Shown here piece after piece: positions 12,115 through 25,596 of a stretch of 64,000 nucleotides of DNA (position 1 is its first letter; every line of letters starts with the position of its first letter). The position numbers and the translations under genes were made by a program. This DNA comes from Helicostylum pulchrum (Eukaryota > Mucoromycota > Mucoromycetes > Mucorales > Mucoraceae): assembly GCA_025677825.1 (NCBI GenBank), contig JAIXMO010000009.1, positions 1 to 64,000 on the forward strand, given 5' to 3'. The notes beneath the pieces are model-generated. The model was given only the letters and a program-made list of their open reading frames with translations. It was not told the origin of the DNA and did not search any database.

Positions 12115-12532
12115 TAGAAGTTTTTATATTTTAAAAAAAAGAGAAATAAAAAAGTTTGATACTACTTTTCGTTCTTTTTAAAAATGAAAGTTGCCCAGCC
12201 CAGCAGTCACGACATAGCGTTGGGACTGAAAGTATGCATTACATGTTGACACAATTACATGGAACAGTTTCAATGCACTCTTAACAAACTCGATTATATT
12301 ATTCTACTAAATGTCTAATATACCACTTAAAAAAAAATGTACTCAAAAATATCTTAATTTCTTTTGCTCACACATTAATTCCTGGGGATGATGGCATTAA
12401 ATAGTTGTTCACGTGAAATACTTGAAGAAAACAAACAACCCTTTTCTTTTAAAGTGTTTATACATGTTTATTTAAATAAAAAGGGAGGAGGAGGAGAAAG
12501 GTGTACGTGAAAAAGTCTAAAGTTTTTGCTAC
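12115..12532. other. Intergenic spacer upstream of CBP20
   Basis: This 418-bp region lies between the CBP20 start and the MDM35 stop, both on the minus strand. It holds purine-rich runs (GGGAGGAGGAGG near 12482) and no coding frame that I can support. Confidence 0.5.
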
Positions 12533-13463
<931 letters not shown>

Positions 13464-14599
13464 TCAGCTTAGACGACATACAAAATATTCTGGGTCATCT
13501 TCCATGTTTTCGAACTCGAAAGCATCAAGCTCTTTAACACATTGAAGAATCGCATCATACATGGAATCCTCAATTTTCAGAAAAAAATATCTACATTTAT
13601 CATCTGATCTTACTTTTATGCATAATCCCTTGAAAGCTACTGGCATACTAGGTGGTTTCCTTTCAAACGAAAAGAAAAACTTTAGGTTTTGAGTGAAAAT
13701 GTTGACATATTAACTACGAGTGAGCGTTTTGAACCATGTCTTGGTAAAGGGCCGTTTTGTAGAATTATATAACTAACAGAAGGGAATAGCCTTGACATAA
13801 TTGATAGTGTATCCGGGAGTTAATCCACCATTTGTGAATCCCAGCCTAGCCAAATTATGATTTACAGGTAAATTTTCTAATTCAAGATTATCTATTTGTG
13901 GGCAGGTCAAGCTATCAAAATACTGGCCGTTTAATTCCATAAGTTCGGCTTCTTGTTGTCCACGGGTGTTTCTTGGGTCAAACTTAATTAAAAGCGAAAA
14001 TCGAGAGTAATCCCAAAAGAGGTAGCTGCACCTCATCGCCATTAATTTTACTGTCATAAACTATTCTTACCTCGCGAGATTGCCCTGTATTCTTGTTTAT
14101 AGTATCGAGATTTGCGCAAAATTTCTGGAGGATCCTTGTTTTTTTTCTTTAGTTGCAATTTCAAGTTCATATTTAGACAATTTGTGAAGATAAGTTAAAA
14201 ATTGAGCAGTGGTATTTATCGTAACTTTAACGCGATTTGTAATCTTATTCTGACTATACGTAGGACTTACTGTGAGGCGTTTCAAATTTGGGAATTTTTC
14301 ATACCATAAAGCATGAATGTATCATCGACACAAGAAAAGCCGTAGGGTATAGTTAGTCTGAGATCTTCCAAGTTATTCAAAGGCTGAACGGCATCAAGTG
14401 TTCTTGTTAACGGGAAATTATCAAGTACATGTTCGAATTTAAACGAAATATTTTTCAGTGATGATAATTTACTTTTCCGAGTTATTGTTTCTATTTTATC
14501 CATAACACTTAAATTTGTCTCATCAATCCCAACCTTGACCGTCTTTAAAAAAAAATTTACTCTAAACAAAGAAAATCTTTTTATAACTACCAATATCAT
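13464..14599 (-). pseudogene. F-box/LRR-like gene remnant (3' part)
   Basis: Minus-strand frames at 14282-14599, 14097-14285, 13773-14057 and 13464-13646 together read like the leucine-rich C-terminal part of a fungal F-box protein (LNNLEDLRLTIPYGF, FPNLKRLTVSP, CPQIDNLELENLPVN, and a final DDPEYFVCRLS). The first two overlap with a frame change in the middle of a conserved stretch near 14285-14300. Several in-frame stops lie between the second and third. Some gaps could be introns, but the mid-domain frameshift suggests decay. No F-box motif is visible at the 5' end, which fades out near 14600. Confidence 0.5.
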
Positions 14600-15404
14600 A
14601 GTTAAGCCTATGAAGCGGTCTTTTTTTTTTCAGTTCTTGGTCTTGAAACCGTATTTAGTAAAAAAGCTTTGAGGAAGGAAATCAATACCATGAGATAGCA
14701 GGTATTCTATTATGATCCTTACCCTATTTTATCAGTTTTTTTTAGCACTGATAAAATCAAATTGATTACAATCAGCAGTTCCCTTTTTCAATCACCTTTG
14801 TAGGATCTTCTTTTCTTTATATTTCATGCAAGCACGGAACTCTGTATTTATAGTACAAACATATCCTGCACAATTGACACATACATCATTTTTGGTTACT
14901 CTGATCCCAGATTCACTGTTTTTAGTTTGACCGTGTGAATCAAACACGTATAAAAATAAATAAAAAGTTGATGTAAGGAATTAAAGGAGTGAGAGTGGGG
15001 TTTCTTTTTTCGACTCTTTTATGGCGGAAAGTCCTTGTGACGGTTTAAACCTAAGGGATAAAAAAAAAAAAAAAAAACTATTTTGCGTCACTTTTTTATA
15101 CGTTTTTTCTTCTTGTAACCTTTTCTTTAACTTAAAAAAGAAACATCTTTTTTGTTAGAGAGAAATATTTTCGCAAAGAGGTGATGGAATTTAATAGTTA
15201 CACTATCTAATTACCTCTTTTTTTTTTTTTTTTTGGTGTCTTTTTTTTTGTTTCTTTGTTCTCCCGTATCGATACTAAATATATATTTTCCATATAAAAA
15301 AATTACCAAAACTACGCCTCTCTCTTTCTCTTACTGATATTTCTTTATTATAACCCAAAAAAAAGCCATTTATAAGAAGACGAAAAAAAAAAAATTATCC
15401 TAAA
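14600..15404. other. Upstream region of the PHD-SET gene
   Basis: 805 bp, with repeated poly-A/T tracts (15060-15077, 15218-15235) and a CT-rich segment (15318-15335) close to the ATG at 15405, typical of promoters in this window. Nothing coding was recognised. Confidence 0.45.
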
Positions 15405-17451
15405 ATGTCAAAGTTAAAACTAAAATACCCTGAATCACAACATGATTCGACAACAGATGACGATCCTGATACAGAAGATCAAGGTGATATTATACGTTGC
15501 GTCTGTAAAAGTACAAACGACGATGGTTTTACGATTCAGTGTGAACAATGTGACACATGGCAACACGCAAAATGTGTCAATATTAAAAAAAAGGCCATAC
15601 CAGAACATTACGTTTGCGATCGGTGTAATAAGCGATTAAAAAAGACTTTTAAAAGTAATGTAGAATCTGAAAGCACCAAAGGTAAATTGTATACAAATAT
15701 ATAAATGTATATATCTTATAGCAACAATTATAATTAATACAGTATAAACAGATAGGAAAAAGAAACCATTAAAACGTGATAACAAAAAGAAACGATTAAT
15801 TCAACAAGAACAAGAACAGGAAGAAGCTGCCAAAAGAAAGAAATTTACAACAGTATCCAAAATAATTATGAAGGAAAAACTAGTTCAAGATTTATTTATT
15901 GAAGTACATCGACAATGGATTGAATTAAACCGACCTACTAAAAAGAATAATAATAAATCCGAGACAAGTACTGCTACTGCCTCCTCCAACAATAGCAACA
16001 ACAATAACGGCAACAATAAAGGGTTAGATTCGATTATAGTAATGGAAAGTAATTTACTTTTACCTGCTATTCCAAAAGCGTCAGTAAAACCTATTCGAAA
16101 ATCTTTACGCAGCTCCTTTTCTTATCGTAATGATCCTTCTGTTCAAAAAGGTATATTTGCTGATATTCATATACCCCAAAATAGATATTTAATGCAAGTA
16201 ACTGGTGAAGCTTCAAGAAAATCTGAATACAAGGCTGATACTAGAAATCATTATAATTTATTGGGAACACCATTACCCCGTGTCTTCTTTTATCCTTCCT
16301 TGGACATTTGTGTTGATGCAAGATATACTGGCAACGACGCAAGGTTTGTTCGTAGATCCTGTTGTCCTAATTCTGAAATCAAAAGTATCATCTTACCAAA
16401 CGATAATGAAGATCAAACTGTACATATGGGTATCTATACAAAAGATGAAGTTGATAAAGGTGAAGAAATAACTATTGGTTGGAATTGGCAAAAGGGTCAT
16501 ATTATGTGGAAAAAGAATAACCTGTTTAAAGACATGGATTCTGATCATATTCCGGATATCATGGACGAATCTGAAAAAAATATAATAAGGGAAACATTGG
16601 ATCTTATTCATGGTGAATTTGGTAAATGTGCTTGTGAAGATGAAGAAGACTGTTTATTGGAATACCTAAAAGATGAATTAGAAAGAGAACCATCACCCAG
16701 TAAAAAGAGGTTGAAAAAACAACAATATACTGCGCCTGTTAATAGTATATTTACTTCTGATGAAGAAGATGAAGAAGAGGAAGAAATAAAACTAAAATCT
16801 GATAAAAAAACATCTTCAATTATACCTACCGTTCCTTTGGCTATCGTTCCAACTACCAGTAGCAGTGAAATAATATCTGGGTATAAAAGAGCAAGACCAA
16901 TACCCGATAGTATCAAACTACCGTGTAAAAAGAAATGGCTACATGATTATATTCAGCAACAAACTGCCAAGGAAAAAGCACCTGTGTCCGTTCCATCTCC
17001 TATTACGTCAACAACTGAATTAGAACCTGTATATGATGAAGAAGGTGAATTAAGTGATGGAGCTAGTTCACAATCGACTTTACCACTTGACGATACCCCT
17101 ACTATTGAACAACCAACAGAGCATGTAAACTTGTCTGAAAAAGAATTCATTAAAAAGGAGCCAGCATCATCAAATCATATTGCACAAGAATCTTTAGATG
17201 ATATGGATACCACTGACGAACTCGATACAGATATGTCTGATAAGCTTGAAACTGCCAAACCAACAACAGTTGCAGCTGATAAACCAATAATAGTCGAATC
17301 TGAAAAGTCAATAAAAGTTACCGAACCGACGTTGAATATGGAATCAAAATCAAGCACAGAAGATCCACCCGTACCTAAAGTGAAACTCTCTATTCAAGAA
17401 TACTTGAAAAGACAAAGAGGAAATTTACCTACTCCAGATGAAAAGCATTAA
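15405..17451 (+). CDS. PHD finger + SET domain protein (Set3/MLL5-like)
   Basis: Two exons (15405-15681, 15752-17451) give 658 aa. Residues about 30-90 form a PHD finger (RCVCKS ... IQCEQCDTWQHAKCV ... YVCDRC). After an Asn-rich linker comes a SET domain (about 190-340) with GIFADIHIPQNRYLMQVTG, FVRRSCCPNSEIKS and EEITIGWNW. Set3/MLL5-type SET domains usually have altered catalytic residues: here the normal RFINHSC motif is RFVRRSCCPN and the ELTYDY block is replaced by EITIGWNW. This suggests a chromatin reader or scaffold rather than an active methylase, as for yeast Set3 in the Set3C deacetylase complex. The C-terminal 250 residues are acidic and disordered. Confidence 0.88.
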
Positions 17452-17555
17452 AAAAAAAAGGGTTCTTTTTTATATTACAAATATAAAAATGTACATAATA
17501 ATACACATTTAAAAATAAATAAAAAGCACTTTCTTTATTATTGCTTTAAAAAAAA

Positions 17556-18931
17556 TTATGAGCGGTAATCACCGTTAATAGTAACATACTCGTGAGTTAA
17601 ATCACAAGTCCAAAACTGGGTTTCTTTATCACCTAATCCAAGATCAACTTCAATCACTAAATCTTCCATTTTCAAGATTTCTGAAGCTCTATCTTCGTCC
17701 ACCTTTTCAGGTTCACCTTGAACCATTAAATTTAATCTTTTAGTACCATCTGTAGGAACAAATGTAACGCTGACTTTAGTAGGATCAACATCAATACCAC
17801 TGTGACCAAGACTAGCACAAATTCTACCCCAGTTAGCATCTTGACCGTATAAAGCTGTCTTTACCAACATGGAAGTAGAGATATGAGATGCGGCTTTTTT
17901 AGCACTTTCAAATGTCTCACCACCCTGATTTTTTTTAAGAAAAAATACTTCATTAAATAACCATTACCAAATAAATAATTTCTTTTGTTTACCTTGATGT
18001 GAAGTGTCACAAATTTAGTTGCTCCTTCACCGTCTCTAACAACCAATTGAGCCAACTCGGCAGCAAAAGCAGTTAAACGATCTCTAAACACTTCATACTC
18101 AACACCTTCCTTTTCAATTTTAACTTCACTAGCACCATTTGCCAATACAGAGATGGTATCATTTGTACTCATATCACCATCAATACTGATCGAATTAAAA
18201 CTACGATCAACAGCATAAGTCAAAGCCTTTTGAAGTAATTCAGGTTTAACATAAGCATCTGTCACCATAAACCCTAGCAATGTAGCCATATTAGGATGAA
18301 TCATTCCTGCGCCTTTGGCAATACCGGCCATTCTAAACTTTTGTCCGTTGACATCAAATTCACCAGAGCGTAACTTAGGGAAAGTGTCTGTCGTCATATA
18401 AGCTTCAGCAGCTGCCATCCACCCTTTATCATGTTCAGCTGATAAGTGTTTAAATCCGTCTCTAATACCCGATTCAATTTTATCCATTGGTAAGTTTTGT
18501 CCAATAACACCCGTAGACATGGTTAAAGAACTAAGAGGATGTTGAACTAATTCGTCCATAATCGATCTCATCTTTTTAGCATCGATAATACCTTGTGTTC
18601 CTGTCACTGCGTTAGCACATCCAGAGTTAGTAACAACTGCATATAACCCGTCTCTATTTTCAGCCAAGGTTTCTTTACTGACAATAACAGGTGCGGCTTG
18701 AAATTTGTTGGTGGTGAACACGGCGGCACCAGAGCAAGGTAAATCAGATACAACAAGTGCAATATCTTTATTCTTGTTCTTTTTGATCAAGGCTGAAACA
18801 CCACTGGCACGAAATCCGGCAGGGTAAATACCTGATTGTGAAATCAAGGATTGCTTACGTGCTGATAAGTGTTCATAGCTAGAGTACAAACGGCGTTGGA
18901 TTTGCGTACGCGTAATATTTAATCGAAACAT
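17556..18931 (-). CDS. ECM40: Mitochondrial ornithine acetyltransferase / ArgJ
   Basis: Two exons (18931-17993, 17924-17556) give 435 aa. It starts with a basic amphipathic presequence ([19 protein letters not shown]). The self-cleavage region [13 protein letters not shown] contains the Thr that becomes the N-terminal nucleophile of the beta chain. Conserved blocks [35 protein letters not shown] and [15 protein letters not shown] are intact. The enzyme recycles the acetyl group from N-acetylornithine to glutamate (and often also makes N-acetylglutamate) in arginine synthesis. The C-terminus ([16 protein letters not shown]) matches the family end. It is convergent with the PHD-SET gene, 104 bp from stop to stop. 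Confidence 0.96.
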
Positions 18932-19705
18932 GATGAAAAGATGTTAAAAAAAAGAAAGGAGAAAAAAAACATCTTTTATAGTATTTGAAGGAAAAAGATT
19001 ATCAATATACTCATCCAATCAAATCTTGAGAAAAAGATTTTATGTTAATCCGATGACTCATGGTTATGCTGAAGTTTTACATGAAAAATGTTTAGCCGAA
19101 AAGTGATACTCCACACTTGTTTATTTCGCGTTTGGCTGTTCCTTATTAAAATTCTTGCTGTATGATTTATTCACGCGTTCAATTTCGTTTTATCCGCATA
19201 AAAAAGAAGCTTGTGTGAATCAAGTTGGAACAGTAGGTACACATTCATACAATAAAAATTATTGACTAGCGTACAAGTATGTAAATATGAGTATTATGAA
19301 GCTAATGGTAGCATAATTACGCCATGATTAGTAAACAGATCACATTTGCGCATAAAAGTGACTCCTCCCTATTATCATTCTTTTTTATCACATATTAAAA
19401 GTCGTATTTTCTTTTTTATTTTTTCTTTTTCTTTTTATGTTTATACAAACTGATACGGCTCTTCTTAGAGCAATGGTCGACCCTAAAGGTAAGTAAAAAG
19501 AAACAGGCAACATTTTTTTAATAGACTGTGCAAATTTAACCGTGCATATTTTTTGTTTTTGAACGTAGACAGAATGGCGAAGCGAAGATCACGTACCAGC
19601 AAGTATAATGACAGGTATAATAGACCAAAGACTTGAAAATTCATCTTTTCCGCTAAACATTTTTCGTGTACCAGGAAACGTAAACCTTCCAACAGAATCA
19701 TCAAC
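18932..19705. other. Repeat-bearing intergenic region
   Basis: 774 bp without an intact gene. It holds one copy of a dispersed repeat (19172-19245) and a 23-bp near-match in opposite orientations at 19081-19103 and 19653-19675 (GAAAAATGTTTAGC core); on their respective strands both translate to HEKCLAEK. This hints at remnants of a repeated coding element. Confidence 0.45.
19172..19245 (+). repeat. Dispersed repeat A, copy 1
   Basis: This segment (core AGCTTGTGTGAATCAAGTT) matches 44733-44806 in the same orientation over about 70 bp with scattered mismatches, including flanking GCGTTCAA and CATAAAAAA blocks. Confidence 0.65.
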
Positions 19706-21084
19706 ATGACGAATCCTACTATTTTTAGCGCCAATGAAAACTCTCAAGTCACTGTAGATAATTCCACTAGAGTATGTAAATTAAAGCTTACAAACATGTT
19801 CTAAACACTCACACATATACATATAATATCTATCATAGAAAAGAAAGGGAAAATAAAGATCTCAAGGTATACGAATAAAAACACTATTCTGTCAATAGAC
19901 CATTAACCTTTTTCACAAATTTAGAGGGATCAACTTGGACAAATAATGAAACGCACACGGATAATAGCACGAAATACATGGTCAACAATGTTGACATATT
20001 ACCTTTATAGTGATACCGCAAAGCTTTTGTAATATATATTTTGCTGTTTTTATTAACATGATCATTTGATTTATCTTCTTTCTTTTAGATTACAAGACCA
20101 TGTTATGTTAATAAAAAAGAACGAAATTGACCCTGACCTTGTACTATTACTCGGTGCTGATATAATGGAAGAGTTGAAAATTATAATGCATGGGTGCTTT
20201 GACATACATGGTGATAAATTACTCCAAGAAATGGAACGAAGCTTGAAAAATATCACTAAAGTAAGCTAGCTCTTTTTTTATAAGTATAATTGCTAAACAG
20301 TATTTTTGTAGGATCTTATGAATAAACAAATAAATTCCAGACAGGCATCGCCCAAAGTAACCAATTTATGTTCTGCAATCATGAACACTCACCTCGATGC
20401 CGCTTTAATTATCATTAGAAAGTTGTAAGTTTTATTCTAATTGTTTGTCCTTTAACTCATTTGATATGGTATTATATAGAGTTGAACCGTTATACAGAAG
20501 AAATACAATCAAGTGATTAAAGAAGTAACCTTTCTTGTACTTAAGTCGATGCTGTAATTAGGCCCTTAGTTGAATGCCCTGATGAAGATTTTTTTTTCAG
20601 TCTGGTCAGTCATCTGTTGAAATCATTTTATAATTATATTTAATTTTTAGTATATATGATTGTGTATTACAGGTCAAATTTAAAAGATCAAGATAATTGC
20701 GCTGAAAGGCCAGATATTTCTAGTATGGTTCTAGTTGATTGCTAATTTAAAGATACTTTCTCTATAGGAGAAGTAAAAGGGGAATATAAAGCTACCGATA
20801 GACACGGTATGTTATGTGATTTAACTAGGACTGGATGCTTTAGCAAGGAAGCGATTGATACATATTGTAATTATGGGACCCTTGGAATTCATGCAGTTGG
20901 TAAGAACTTAGTTTAAGATAAAATAAATGAGTGCTTGATTAACCTATTTTAAGTAGGTTTTCATATTAATTTTTATGCAACTACTTTACTTGCAGAGGGT
21001 CTTTATTTAATGCTTGAAATCTGCTCGATCAGATTACCGTCTTCCCTTTTCGATACTTATGAGATATTTCATTGCCAATATTGA
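19706..21084 (+). pseudogene. Decayed multi-exon gene with PD-(D/E)XK-like motif
   Basis: Exon-like segments with good splice sites can be followed: 19706-19769 (ATG), 20089-20260, 20312-20424, one from 20480, 20673-20899 and from 20957. The late exon reads RPDISSMV ... FSIGEVKGEYK ... GMLCDLTRTGCFSKEAID, and the next reads FHINFYATTLLAEGLYLMLE. The D...E-x-K spacing resembles restriction-endonuclease-fold nucleases, but I cannot name the family. Two in-frame stops break it: TAA at 20743-20745 immediately before the E-x-K block, and TGA at 21082-21084, after which another frame (IDDLLSIKAIY) continues. An alternative is a live gene with unrecognised introns, but the TAA sits inside a conserved-looking exon. 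A second relative appears near 28320-28500. Confidence 0.5.
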
Positions 21085-21310
21085 CGACTTGTTGTCTATC
21101 AAAGCTATATATTGTTACACCTAAATCAACTTAGAATATCTTAGTGTTCACTTATTTGGTTTTATCTATATCCCTTTCATCGCTTGGCTACCATCTGTAT
21201 TAAATTACATTTCCTAGTCACGTTTCCAAAGATTCATTACTGATATACACTCCAAAGGGTCTAAAACTATTATTTCATTCTAAGCTTTTACTTTATACGA
21301 TTTACTGTAT

Positions 21311-21312
<2 letters not shown>

Positions 21313-21366
<54 letters not shown>
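21313..21366. repeat. (CT)27 microsatellite
   Basis: A perfect dinucleotide repeat in the gene-poor region upstream of POL3. Confidence 0.97.
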
Positions 21367-21368
<2 letters not shown>

Positions 21369-21906
21369 TACTTTGTCTGATTGTCCCCTTGTTTTAATAA
21401 CATTGTTTGATAACCCCTTTGTAAAGACTAGACGACCTAATACCATTCGCTTTAAACTAAACAAATAAGTTACATAACTAGCTGACAACTATACAGTCTG
21501 GTGCTCACTTTAACTTGGACTCTTATTATAATTAACTTTGAGTTTTATTATAATATCCTTCCCAGAATCTATACTTCTAAATTTATTCCCGAGTTATATC
21601 ACTGCAAAAAAAATAAATAAAATAGTTCTTTATTGTATTGACTTTATAGCGTTTGTATCGATAAATGAAAACATGCTACTGTTTAACCGATATATATTAC
21701 TTGCCAATATATCTTTATATAATTGGACTTTAAGATCTTTTATTTTTTAAATTAAAGAAGACGCCATTTGGGTAAATCCGCTCTTCTTGAGATCGTATAC
21801 GCGTGTCACAAAATCTATTTTTTGACAAATTCAAATAACCGCGTTTATCGTGTTACTTTACTTTTTTCCTTTTTTTGAAAAATATTTTTTTTCGTCTTCT
21901 TACATT
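21367..21906. other. Upstream region of POL3
   Basis: 540 bp of AT-rich DNA leading to the POL3 ATG. An ACGCGT sequence (an MCB-type element, typical of S-phase gene promoters) appears in ACGCGTGTC at 21799-21807. Together with a nearby CGCG at 21840, it might be relevant for a replication gene. No coding frame is supported. Confidence 0.4.
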
Positions 21907-24900
21907 ATGACTGACAACGATATAAAACTATCATCGCAACCTTTTCAGCCTGGAGCGAACATGAAAAAGAGAAAGACAGGACATACGGATAAACTATTAC
22001 CTACAAGTTTTGAAGAAGAGTTGAAGCTTATTAATGCTGACATGGATGTTGACATTAAAAGTATGTTTTATAAATAAGAAGCAGATCTATTTACTTTATT
22101 TTATTAACACTTTCTTTTTTAAAAAAAGTTGAAAATACAGAGGCTACTTGGGGCCGTAATGCCGCTCCTAGTCTAGATCCTTTTAACGATAAAATTGGTA
22201 AGTAATAATACTTTTCATAAAAACAAGATCCTTAACTATTATAAATATAAAAAAGTGTTTCAACAAATTGAAATTGATGATTATATGGACTATACTGCTC
22301 ACCAACCTGTTGTTCGATTTTACGGTATTACTACGGTATGTCCCCCTCCAATTACTTTTTATATATGCAACTTTAAAATACTAAGTATATATACGTAGGC
22401 TGGTAACAGTGTAGTTTGTCACGTCAGAGACTTCCTTCACTACTTTTACTTTCCTGCACCTATTGGATTACAACATAGTCACCTTCCCGGTTTACAGCAA
22501 GCATTAATGGTAAGAAGCAGAAACACTGCACATACGTAAAAAAAAATACTAATCTTTTTTTTAGTCCGCAGTAGGTCAACAAAACATTGTTCATAATGTA
22601 GAAATCGTTATGAAACAAAGTATTTACGGTTACCACGGTGACCAAAAATCACCATACGTTCGTGTCACTGTTAAAGACCCACGAGACATTTCCAAATGTC
22701 GTACTCGAGTTGAATCTGGGTTTTCGGTACCTGGATTAAATTATCCTTGTCAATCCGATACAACCTTTGAAAGTAATTTAAGTTATATTATGAGATTTAT
22801 GATCGATTGTAAAGTCTCTGGATCTAATTGGATTGAGTTACCTGCTGGTACTTGGTCATTTATTCAGAATGGGTCTTCGACAGCTCAATATGAAGTACAA
22901 ACAAAGTAAGTCCCTTTTTATATATATATATTTTGAAAAGAAAAATTTGCTAATAATAACAATAATATAGGTATGATCAGTTTATTAGTCATATTCCTGA
23001 AGGTGAATGGTCTGATATGGCTCCTTTAAGAATCCTAAGTTTCGATATTGAATGTGCAGGTAGAAAAGGTATTTTCCCTGAAGCACAAATGGATCCCGTC
23101 ATTCAAATTGCCTCTGTTGTCAAAGTCCAAGGTAAGAAAAAGTAAATCATAAAGCGTAAATTTAGAGTATTAATTCCCGCTTAAAAAGGTCAAAAGAAAC
23201 CATTTGTTAGAAACGTATTTACATTAAACACCTGTGCGCATATTGTCGGTTCTCAAGTCCTTTCATTTGACCAAGAATCTGACTTATTACAAAAATGGAG
23301 TGATTTCGTTAGCAAAGTAGATCCCGATGTCGTTATTGGATACAACACCACCAATTTTGATTTCCCATATTTACTTGACCGTGCTAAACATTTAGGCGTC
23401 AACAAATTTGCATTCTTGGGAAGAATCAAAGGTATTAGAACCGAAGCCAGAAACACAACATTTACTTCTAAAGCATTCGGTACACGTGAAAACAAATCTA
23501 TCAATTTAGAAGGCCGTCTTCAACTCGATTTATTAACTGCTATTCAAAGAGATTACAAACTTCGTTCCTATACATTGAACTCAGTATCTGCTGAATTCTT
23601 GGGTGAACAAAAAGAAGATGTCCATCATTCCATTATTACTGAATTACAAAACGGAAATGAAGAAACCCGTAGACGTCTTGCGGTTTACTGTTTAAAGGAT
23701 GCATTTTTACCACTTAGATTAATGGATAAATTAATGTTATTGTTTAATTATACGGAGATGGCAAGAGTTACAGGTGTTCCTTTTAATTATATCTTGGTTC
23801 GTGGTCAACAAATCAAAGTTGTTTCCCAATTATATCGTCGTGCATTAGAACAAGATTTAGTTATCCCAGTTATTAAATCTGAAATAAATGAAGAACCCTA
23901 CGAAGGTGCTACAGTTATTGAACCCGAAAGAGGCTATTACGACGTCCCTATCTCCACACTTGATTTCACTTCGCTTTACCCATCCATCATGCAAGCTCAT
24001 AACTTATGTTACACTACTTTACTCAAACCGGAAGTCGTTCAAAAATTAGGTTTGGTCAAAGATGTTGATTACGAAATAACTCCCAACAACGACATGTTTG
24101 TCAAACAATCACGTCGTAAAGGTCTTTTACCTGAAATTCTTGGTGATTTATTAGCTGCGCGTAAAAGAGCCAAAACTGATTTAAAAAATGAAACCGACCC
24201 ATTTAAACGTGCTGTTTTAGACGGTCGACAATTAGCTTTAAAGATCAGTGCTAATTCAGTATACGGTTTTACTGGTGCTACTGTAGGTAAATTACCTTGT
24301 TTACAAATTTCTTCTAGTGTTACTGCCTACGGTCGCGGTATGATCTTTACAACCAAGGCAACAATCGAGGAACATTTTACAATTAAGAATGGGTACAAGT
24401 TTGATGCAAAAGTTATTTATGGTGATACAGATTCTGTCATGGTTAAATTTGGTGTTGATAATTTAAAGGAGGCAATGGAACTTGGTAGAGAAGGTGCTAA
24501 ATTAGTCACGCAAAAGTTTCAACGTCCTATTAATTTGGATTTTGAAAAGGTGTACTTCCCATACCTGTTAATTAATAAGAAGAGATACGCTGGTTTGTAT
24601 TGGACAAGAGAGGATAAATATGATAAACTAGATGCCAAGGGTATTGAGGTAAGAAGAAAAAAAAATACGTGCTGTAAATATGCCTATTATTAATCTTTTA
24701 TTTATGCTAGACTGTTCGTCGTGATAATTGCCGTCTTGTTCAAAACGTTATTTCAAAATGTCTCGATAAACTCTTAGTAGACCGTGACGTAGAAGGAGCC
24801 CAAGTATTTGTAAAACAAACCATCTCCGATTTATTACAAAACAAGGTGGATCTTTCACAACTCGTCATTACCAAAGCGTTAAGTAAATCCGACTATGCAA

Positions 24901-25596
24901 ACAAACAAGCACATGTAGAACTCGCTGAACGTATGAGAAAACGTGATGCAGGGTCTGCTCCTTCTCTTGGAGATCGTGTTGCTTATGTCATTATTAAAGC
25001 CAGTAACAATACACCTGCATATGATAGATCTGAAGATCCTTTATACGTATTAGATAACAATATTCCTATTGATACAAAATATTATCTTGAAAATCAATTA
25101 TCAAAACCTCTGCTACGTATCTTTGAACCTATTTTACACGAAAAAGCCGAATCGTTATGTAAGTTTTATTTTTTATTTCTTGATAGCGTGCAAACGAAAA
25201 AAAAAAACTAACTCTTTTAAAAAAAAAGTATCTGGTGCACATACGCGTACTGTAAATATTGCTACTCCCGCTATTGGCGGTTTAATGAAATTTGCTGTCA
25301 AGACTGCTACTTGTCTCGGTTGTAAAGCACCGTTACCAAAAGGAGATACCTCAGCATCCTGTAAACAATGTACTGATAGATTACCAGAACTCTACCAACA
25401 ACAATTAGAAAGTGCAAAAAATCTCGAGGTTAAATTTTCTAGACTTTGGACTCAGTGTCAGCGTTGTCAAGAATCTTTGCATCAAGATGTTATTTGTTCA
25501 AATAATGATTGTCCTATCTTTTATATGCGTAAAAAGACTCAAAAGGATATGGATGATGTTTCTAATCGTTTAAGTAGATTTGATTATGAATGGTAG
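21907..25596 (+). CDS. POL3: DNA polymerase delta catalytic subunit
   Basis: Nine exons (21907-22060, 22129-22197, 22256-22335, 22399-22509, 22565-22905, 22971-23131, 23189-24648, 24711-25158, 25229-25596) give 1063 aa. Exo I FDIECAG, exonuclease [11 protein letters not shown], polymerase motif [18 protein letters not shown], motif B region [14 protein letters not shown] and motif C YGDTDS are all present. The C-terminal Cys-rich region has CysA (CLGCKAPL ... CKQC, zinc) and CysB (CQRCQ ... CSNNDCP, an iron-sulfur cluster in the family). This is the leading proofreading lagging-strand replicase. I placed the start at 21907; an upstream in-frame ATG at 21850 would only add a T-run-encoded hydrophobic stretch. 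Length and motif order are normal (yeast 1097 aa). Confidence 0.97.
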
